64,000 bases of DNA from Clostridiaceae bacterium (lineage in GTDB: Bacteria > Bacillota > Clostridia > Lachnospirales > Lachnospiraceae). A program made the position numbers and the translations under genes. The stretch lies in the NCBI GenBank assembly GCA_902363735.1, contig CABJBA010000002.1, forward strand, positions 454,686-518,685, read 5' to 3'. The notes beneath the pieces were generated by a model, which saw nothing but the letters and a program-made list of their open reading frames with translations, was not told the origin of the DNA and ran no database searches. Of the stretch, positions 58,901-64,000 are shown piece by piece (position 1 is the stretch's first letter; each line of letters begins with the position of its first letter).

Positions 58901-61100
58901 CTCACAAAACGATATTGCAGCAGCAGCTGCATTTGAGCTGTGTAATGAAAATATGGATAATTTATGGGAAGTAAGAGGTGCATTAGTCGGTGGAATGATT
59001 AATTCCACTAAACATAACAGATATGAAAACATAATTATCGAACTAATAGAAAAAGATGGTGAGCTGAACGAACAATGGATTAAAGTCTTATTTGCAAGAG
59101 AATATCATATTTATGGCGCTAGCGAAGGTAGTTGGCGGATTTTTTTGAAGTTCCTTGTAAAGTCCAATAATGACATGTCAAGCTTTTTTATCACGAAGTT
59201 AGCATTTATGGGTCCGTTTTTGCTTTCAAGATGTGAAGAGACACGTTTGTTGTTCCGAAAACTACTGAAGAAAGAGGAGTATAAGAAAGCATTATTAAAT
59301 GCAATATCTTCTGTGAATCCAGAAATTAGTCATGCCGCTGCAAAAGTTGGGGTAGTTGCTTACCCAGAACTAGAAAAACAATGCATTTTTCTTGCGTTGA
59401 GTGAAATGTCGTTTGATTCAAATGATTTTGAATGGCAAGAGTTCTTGATTGAAAAAAAATACCAAGATGAAACTATTATTTTTTTAAAAACACAATTACC
59501 GTCTATGAACGGAAAAGTTAGTGAATTTGTAGAAAAGTTATTATTAGCAAAAGAGAATATGCCAAATAATGAATTGGAAGTTGTAACAGATGAGGAATTT
59601 GCAGTTTTAGAGATAGAAAATTCATCCAAATATGGAATTTCATATTTACGACATTTTATCAATTTATTAAAGAATTATGTAAATGAAGAAACATATCAAC
59701 GAGTACAAAAAAAATGTGAATTTAATTCTAATGTGGAGGTACTATTCTGTTTTAAATATTGTAGTGATAGGGACATAGGACCAAGCTTTATAATCGATTG
59801 GTCTAGACTACTATGGTATAAATTTGTGGGCAAGAATATTGGATTTCATGAGATAGATACCTTTGCACTAGAGATAATAGCGTATGGAAAAGAAAATCCT
59901 GAGGCGGTTGAACCAATTTTAAATGCAGTAAAAGAAATTTGTGAAGATGAACGTTTGGAAAAAGACAGATGGATTTCAAATTATCATTGGCTATTAGTTA
60001 TAGAATATTCTTTTGGAGAAATAAGTGATACCCTCATAAAAAATGCTTTTGTGCAAAAGGAAGAATATTTAGGAGAATCGAGTTTGGCTTTGGCTGCAAT
60101 ATATTCAGGGAATCTAAATGACCTGAATATAAAAAGAAAAGATAAAAAGGTTATCGCCGAAAAAGAGAATATCAGCAACCAGGAAAAACTTCTGCAATGC
60201 GCGAAAGAGTCTGAGGTGATTTCTAAAGATATATGGAGAATAATCCAAATATATGTTAGTAGAACTGATAGTTGCGAACAAGATTACATTGAGAATTTAA
60301 TTTCCAAAGGGAAAAATGGAACTTTAATCGCAGGTGTTTTATCATACTGTTATGGAATGCCTATTCCAATGCAGAGTGGTATGATTGTACATCAGATTTA
60401 CTTTCCTTGGAAAAAAATAGAATCTGAGGAATTTGTAAAGATGCTTCAATTTGTGAGAAGAGCATTTGCAACACAGATTGATAATTCAGCTGGTTTAGAT
60501 AACTATAAAAAGTATCTAATATCTTTAGAAGAACATATAGAAGAATTTTCTTATGAAAAAAGTTATATTATGTCAGAGTGCTTCACCTATTTAAAGGATT
60601 CAATAACAACTAAAAAAATAGCATATTATATAGATATGATTATGGATAATGCTTTTTTTAGTGAATATACAAATGCTATATGGAGACAAATTACTTTGTA
60701 TATAAAAGAAAAGAACGATGAGAATTATGAAGAAATAATCACTTCATTACAAAAAGCACTATATAAAATTATTGGGTCATGTGAGAAACATAATTCATAT
60801 AAATATGAAGATTCATATAGTCAAATTTCAATAGCTGTCTTGTATTGGTATTTGAAAAAAAGATACGAATCATTAGCCCAGCCTATTTTTGAAAGAGGAA
60901 TCATTAGTTTGTTTCAAGGTGAGAAAAAAAGTAATCGTTTGGAGAAAATACCATATGAAAATTTTTCTGAATTACATATGGTATTGGAATTGCTCCCAAG
61001 GGATATTTTTAAAATTGCACTTGAGCAGATGAAATATAGTTGGATAAAAGAAGCTAGGATATTGGCAAAAATGTTGGAATCATTAAATAGTAGGTTATGA
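55902..61100 (+). CDS. Giant metallophosphoesterase-NACHT protein
   Basis: 1732 residues, AAGGGGAGAG upstream. Residues 1-300 are a calcineurin-like phosphoesterase with all usual motifs: MSDLHFS (Asp10, His12), SGDIVDK near 50, PGNHDCS near 86, MHHGTE near 204 and YGHSHEQ near 240. A NACHT ATPase follows: IVQGDLGAGKSTIL (Walker A, near 398-411) and VYLLVDGLDEVNK (Walker B, near 473). About 1000 residues of helical repeats make the likely sensor. There is no signal peptide or membrane helix. By analogy with bacterial NLR-like proteins, ligand binding would trigger assembly and activate the phosphoesterase on nucleic acid or nucleotides. The domain order is clear; the function is inferred. Confidence 0.82.
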   Translation: MSDTIILHMSDLHFSSKEEDKNIKDSIMQSLLNELETVEASWKPILVCVSGDIVDKYDVEAYPIAKEWFEKVSTRLSVPIDHFLFTPGNHDCSRDIMKYPKLTNIDDEDAEKLLGNTIPAYLSERFVEYDKFCKSLQVVPYKWNGTSNYLVGHRVVDNIVFWGCNTEWFSYDDNSELRVGENIIGGLQQDCEEYIDLKKIALMHHGTETGFCEREIQYHNNSICPALHHLWKICDMTLYGHSHEQTGGDPNKMEDHCFTIKAGSTSLNKNYSNNVNLIRLKENSFEIKYVNYCPQDVEHHWVVSLEKKEHFWNADLKSNKTCRNISDTNINDLREKVEIYSRNLLENKLRQIKIEGVLPNTILRNVEYLKRDEKGKITEKTETISLEEIISVEKRVIVQGDLGAGKSTILAQSALLLSDENADCVPILVPAKELAVYNDGTVASVLEGIIQFLIKQLLIEIPSIDTIVECAERVYLLVDGLDEVNKNEQESLMRILEQVPSFKHHIVVVLSTRTTEAVEYHKDNWFRCMLGRLQQQEIFQIIRNEAIADQKEESELYAKKYLEKIDQNPMIRLVSNTPLAVRMLYHLIKKNENVDNYTIGDLLDILLEERIKYWDEKNGRNIQEDLFEQNFRTLDEKKNFIGYLAYQINQGKVTRKKLEFLLKDYLKSSINTGLLVEQALFILTKNGMVIEQNGDISFTYRPLEQIALGNYIAEQIVNKNIMAQELSIELWREVSFAAGKLRQWRILDNYRKWFIEYMNQLKMQVAGLTKGCYICYESKDNDLAINMIDNFEGKSIRPLWYYEEEKTVSLNVVAQTISLAGARGVDWFLESYLNLCYPVINTGSRFFSELYCTLAPLIKNILTKEQKQKLERCIEPLEYICPIAYIDLPKILCFLMPDKYPIDRRLQLINDLATKEEYKTWALAEYKKMYEDYSDLCDMTLKSSGTYSAAYIWMNLYQEAPNIKMLGNIIKYGDQEFVCECRRRLGQLKYKRFLKCLLASSQNDIAAAAAFELCNENMDNLWEVRGALVGGMINSTKHNRYENIIIELIEKDGELNEQWIKVLFAREYHIYGASEGSWRIFLKFLVKSNNDMSSFFITKLAFMGPFLLSRCEETRLLFRKLLKKEEYKKALLNAISSVNPEISHAAAKVGVVAYPELEKQCIFLALSEMSFDSNDFEWQEFLIEKKYQDETIIFLKTQLPSMNGKVSEFVEKLLLAKENMPNNELEVVTDEEFAVLEIENSSKYGISYLRHFINLLKNYVNEETYQRVQKKCEFNSNVEVLFCFKYCSDRDIGPSFIIDWSRLLWYKFVGKNIGFHEIDTFALEIIAYGKENPEAVEPILNAVKEICEDERLEKDRWISNYHWLLVIEYSFGEISDTLIKNAFVQKEEYLGESSLALAAIYSGNLNDLNIKRKDKKVIAEKENISNQEKLLQCAKESEVISKDIWRIIQIYVSRTDSCEQDYIENLISKGKNGTLIAGVLSYCYGMPIPMQSGMIVHQIYFPWKKIESEEFVKMLQFVRRAFATQIDNSAGLDNYKKYLISLEEHIEEFSYEKSYIMSECFTYLKDSITTKKIAYYIDMIMDNAFFSEYTNAIWRQITLYIKEKNDENYEEIITSLQKALYKIIGSCEKHNSYKYEDSYSQISIAVLYWYLKKRYESLAQPIFERGIISLFQGEKKSNRLEKIPYENFSELHMVLELLPRDIFKIALEQMKYSWIKEARILAKMLESLNSRL

Positions 61101-61220
61101 GTCATAAGGCCAATATTTCCGATATGAATACTATAGTGAAGGAATATGATTTTACTTAATTCCCAAATCAAAGGTATTATTTTGGGTGAATTATAATCAG
61201 AAGGAGGAATTTATTCGACA

Positions 61221-63230
61221 ATGGATTATATATATAATAATCACTTACAGATCGACAAAGTGACATATTTGACAATTGTAATTGGACAACTAACAATATA
61301 TGGCATTTTATTAACATTTTATCAGTTTGTAGCATCGTTCCAAGGTAGTCAAAATTCAATGACAAGATACTTGGGAGTCAATTTGACTGAATATTTTATT
61401 AAAAAGAAAGTGTCTATTTACAATAGAATTATATCAAAGCCTATATTTTTTATCCTTTTGGTGATTGAAGTATTATATAAACCGATGTTAACTATATGTG
61501 GGAGTTATTTTTCGGAAAAATCCATAAATGTCATGAATTTCATATGGTATACTTTTGTGATTTTCTATTTTATTATGTTTATCATTCTATTTGGGCAGTG
61601 TACAAAGAGTATTTTAACGCTAAAGAGAATATCTGATGCTAAGCGAAATGGTGGAATAATTCGTGATATAAATAAATCATTTATGAAAAAGTCTTTAAGA
61701 GATCGTTTAATAAATAAATCTGTAGATTTGCTAAATTATGATATAGAGTATTTACGGGATGTGATTCTGGAAGATAATGATCCAGAATTACAGAGTAAAT
61801 ACAATCATTTAATAGATCAAATTTTTAGTTCTTATATTAGCAACAAGGAAAAGGAAATATTACTAATAAGCCAAAAGAACAAAATTGTTAAGAATCAAAT
61901 ACCATGGGTATATAATGCAAACTGCGAATGTACACTGATAAATGGGATTCTGGATGGGAAATATTTTCCGGTTGATGAAGAATTAATAACCATTATATAT
62001 AAAGTGCACATCCGATTAGTGGAACTCTTGATGAAAAGAGCTAAGATGGAAACATTTGAGCATATTAGTCATGATTATTATCGAAGTGATTTTTTTATAA
62101 ATCAAAATAATTTGTTGGATTGTGGTGATTGGAAACAACTGACAGTTAAAATATATAAAAATTCAAATATTGAAGTTAAGAAAAGACTAATAAAGATTTT
62201 GCAAATGGGATATCTTGAGAATGAAGGAATGTATCAAGAATATTGCAGTGATTGTATTACATATATAATTCGTAGTGATATAGATGAAATATTTAATGGA
62301 AAAAAATTGCAGAATGAATTTGTAAAGATATTTGGTGAATTAATTCAAAATGAAAAAATTAATGATTATTGTGCAGACATTATACGTGATAATTTGATAT
62401 CATACGATGATGTTGACGTTGTAGAGTTACTGAAATTACTAAATAAAGAAAATTGTACATGCGTATTTTCTTATATAATAATATATTATTCGATATATAA
62501 GTTTAGATTTGATTGGAAGTATATTAATATAACTGTAATAGAAGAATTGTGGAAAAATCATGGAAATTTAAAAACCGATTCAAAAAAAGTTCTAAATACA
62601 TTTAAAGAATCAAATATTGAACACCGCTTTTCTGATAACATGTATTATAAACTTGTAGAGTATCTTCATAAAACGTTGACGGGTTCTTTATTAGAATCAA
62701 TGTATACGGATAAGTTAGTAGATATGTTTTACATTACTATTATTAAACTATGCGTAATGGACCACAGTTATCTTGGATATGTTGATAAGGCTGGAGCCGA
62801 TACACAGATTAATTTTATAAATGAACTTTCAAAGCATAGTGAGTTAATGAAGTTTGACGAGGTTAAAAAAATGGTTGGTGATATGCAGTATAATTATTTT
62901 ATGGAGTTAAAACATATTCCACAAAATTTAAAAATAACTTTAGGAAGTTTATTGCTTACTAATTTGAATCTTTCATCAGAAGTTTTATCTGATGAAAAAG
63001 CTCGATATTCATATTACAGTAGCATTGGCAAATATGCTTTAATTAAATTATCAGAAACCACTAAAGAAAATTCTATTCAAAAAGAGTTAATTAGAAAAGC
63101 ATACGTAGCAAGTAATATGCCAATTGATGAATATATAGAATTTTTAAATCAAGAATGTGGCATTTGGGGGAACGGTTTGAATTATGTTCAAAAAGAAAAA
63201 ATGAAAGAATATTTGATAAGTATTATATAG
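61221..63230 (+). CDS. Multi-pass membrane protein of unknown function
   Basis: 669 residues; AAGGAGG lies 13 bases before ATG 61221, an unusually long gap. The first 135 residues hold three clear membrane helices (LTIVIGQLTIYGILLTFYQF, FFILLVIEVLYKPMLTI, FVIFYFIMFIILFGQ). The other 530 residues are cytoplasmic, Lys/Asn/Ile-rich and helical. I recognise no family. It follows the metallophosphoesterase-NACHT gene by 120 bases on the same strand and shares its strong AT bias. It could be a membrane effector or an anchor for the neighbouring system, or an independent toxin-like defence protein. Confidence 0.6.
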   Translation: MDYIYNNHLQIDKVTYLTIVIGQLTIYGILLTFYQFVASFQGSQNSMTRYLGVNLTEYFIKKKVSIYNRIISKPIFFILLVIEVLYKPMLTICGSYFSEKSINVMNFIWYTFVIFYFIMFIILFGQCTKSILTLKRISDAKRNGGIIRDINKSFMKKSLRDRLINKSVDLLNYDIEYLRDVILEDNDPELQSKYNHLIDQIFSSYISNKEKEILLISQKNKIVKNQIPWVYNANCECTLINGILDGKYFPVDEELITIIYKVHIRLVELLMKRAKMETFEHISHDYYRSDFFINQNNLLDCGDWKQLTVKIYKNSNIEVKKRLIKILQMGYLENEGMYQEYCSDCITYIIRSDIDEIFNGKKLQNEFVKIFGELIQNEKINDYCADIIRDNLISYDDVDVVELLKLLNKENCTCVFSYIIIYYSIYKFRFDWKYINITVIEELWKNHGNLKTDSKKVLNTFKESNIEHRFSDNMYYKLVEYLHKTLTGSLLESMYTDKLVDMFYITIIKLCVMDHSYLGYVDKAGADTQINFINELSKHSELMKFDEVKKMVGDMQYNYFMELKHIPQNLKITLGSLLLTNLNLSSEVLSDEKARYSYYSSIGKYALIKLSETTKENSIQKELIRKAYVASNMPIDEYIEFLNQECGIWGNGLNYVQKEKMKEYLISII

Positions 63231-63277
63231 AAATGAAAGTCTCCATAACAAATGAAGACCTTCATTACTTGATGATA

Positions 63278-63529
63278 TTAATTAAATTCATTCATAGCAT
63301 CTACATAATCCTGTAAACCACTACCAGACAATGCAAATTTAGCATAAGTCAATGGTTGTTCTTCCGCTAGATGATACAGATAAACAACATCATTTGGATC
63401 ATCAAACATGACAGTGGAATTGAAATCTTTGCAACGTATAAAGAGAGCAGTACCAGTGCCAGTATTAGCTTCCACAGTATCAGTTACTGGATTGTACATA
63501 GCAAATTGAAAATTAATGTCATTCATGAT
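63278..63529 (-). CDS. Small element protein, DUF6061-like
   Basis: 83 residues from ATG at 63529, eight bases after AAGGAG; the frame is open to 63571. The pattern (YNPVTDTVEANTG ... AEEQPLTYAKFALSG ... QDYVDAMNEF) reminds me of the DUF6061 family common on conjugative elements of Clostridia, but this is from memory and weak. Its start overlaps the end of the upstream gene. Function unknown. Confidence 0.55.
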   Translation of the reverse strand: MMNDINFQFAMYNPVTDTVEANTGTGTALFIRCKDFNSTVMFDDPNDVVYLYHLAEEQPLTYAKFALSGSGLQDYVDAMNEFN

Positions 63530-63884
63530 GTTCTCCTTCCCAAAGATACTTGGCACCATCAAGCATATCAATAATTGCTTTTAGTACAAGTTCATATTCG
63601 GTTTGAAGTACCGAGATTTCCTCGGAGGTTGGAAGGGCAGACATGGTATCGCTGGTAAATGAAGTATGCATATTGCTAAGTTGAAGATATAATTTTCTTA
63701 GGACTTCAACCAAAGGATATATCGTTTCTTTCTTGCCTACAACACAGATTCGATTATAGATGCAGGAACGAACAAAGTAATCTTTCTTCATCATACCGCT
63801 GGCAAGAATTCGTACTTCAATAGCTTTTCTTTCATATTCAGATACACGAAAACTTATAGTTGGATTTTTATGTTTATTGCTCAT
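63519..63884 (-). CDS. MobC-like ribbon-helix-helix accessory protein
   Basis: 121 residues with AAAGGAG before the ATG at 63884. The N-terminus TISFRVSEYERKAIEVRILA followed by MMKKDYFVRSCIYNRICVVG is the ribbon-helix-helix pattern of mobilization accessory proteins and resembles the MobC homologue at 39777 in layout, though without its VGNNVNQI motif. It runs opposite to the cargo genes and is translated with the 83-residue gene. Its presence shows the mobile element continues to here. Confidence 0.7.
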   Translation of the reverse strand: MSNKHKNPTISFRVSEYERKAIEVRILASGMMKKDYFVRSCIYNRICVVGKKETIYPLVEVLRKLYLQLSNMHTSFTSDTMSALPTSEEISVLQTEYELVLKAIIDMLDGAKYLWEGEHHE

Positions 63885-63909
63885 AGCAAACTCCTTTCAA
63901 AAGTATACG

Positions 63910-64000
63910 GTAAATAGCTAGTACCGTGCAAATTAGTTGCAGCCATGAGATAATACCTCCAAAGATCAAAGGAGATTTATCAAATGGACAAGATCACACA
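63910..64000 (+). mobile_element. Probable left end of an IS66-type insertion sequence
   Basis: GTAA at 63910 begins a short leader before a small ORF that starts MDKIT, both resembling IS66-family left ends and the TnpA accessory protein of clostridial IS66 elements. The repeat cannot be confirmed because the right end is outside the window. Confidence 0.4.
63984..64000 (+). CDS. Start of a gene cut by the window edge, possible IS66 TnpA
   Basis: AAAGGAG (63968-63974) and ATG 63984 give a well-formed start encoding MDKIT before the sequence ends. IS66 accessory proteins of Clostridia often begin this way; five residues are too few to be sure. Confidence 0.4.

Noticed and set aside
63231..63277. 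Hairpin AATGAA/TTCATT after the membrane protein gene as a terminator
   Set aside because: The stem is six pairs without a U-tract; too weak to call.

Overview
The window looks like a chromosome segment of a gut or anaerobe-type Lachnospiraceae (Clostridium cluster XIVa, for example the Lacrimispora/Enterocloster/Hungatella neighbourhood) carrying an inserted mobile element. This is inferred from Gram-positive ribosome binding sites, an Lpl/YtcP-type sugar ABC transporter beside a membrane-anchored AraC sensor, a Firmicutes-type SOS box, and a Tn916/Tn1549-like integrase and relaxase. No database search was possible.

Bases 1-5.8 kb hold three c-di-GMP enzymes: a GGDEF-EAL protein cut by the window edge, a 7TM-PAS-GGDEF protein, and a membrane-anchored PAS-GGDEF-EAL protein. 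Bases 5.9-16.5 kb are DNA repair genes (recQ, sbcD-sbcC, uvrA) with one orphan TRAP-type binding lipoprotein between them. uvrA has a LexA-type operator abutting a near-consensus promoter.

Bases 16.8-32.9 kb form one long, tightly packed operon, all on the plus strand, for an acidic polysaccharide or its oligosaccharides. It has a heparinase II/III-type lyase without a signal peptide, a binding lipoprotein and two permeases but no ATPase, three Gfo/Idh/MocA oxidoreductases, two xylose-isomerase-like TIM barrels, a DlgD-like reductase, a short-chain dehydrogenase, an unusual flavin/Fe-S enzyme and a 54-residue protein. A membrane AraC-type regulator sits inside it. Import of oligosaccharides followed by cytoplasmic cleavage and oxidation/reduction of the uronate products is the simplest reading.

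guaA (33.5-35.1 kb) is intact, and a tyrosine integrase begins within 200 bases of its 3' end. From there to the right edge the DNA is an integrative mobile element: integrase, XRE repressor, an operator-rich intergenic region, a small DNA-binding protein, ParM-like and ParR-like genes, a repeat-rich oriT/centromere candidate, a MobC-like protein and a MOBP-type relaxase. No type IV secretion genes are seen, so it is either a mobilizable element or the left part of a conjugative one continuing past the window.

Bases 42.4-63.2 kb are a visibly AT-rich cargo of seven large genes on one strand that reads as a defence island: a small XRE regulator, a DUF262-DUF1524-DUF4268 GmrSD-like protein, an AlbA/Schlafen-type protein, a 1589-residue SMEK-STAND NTPase, an HNH protein, a TOTE-type primase-helicase-phospholipase-D fusion, a 1732-residue metallophosphoesterase-NACHT protein, and a multi-pass membrane protein of unknown function. 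The last four or five are the best candidates for a poorly described system. The window ends with two small accessory genes on the minus strand and what looks like the left end of an IS66-type insertion sequence.
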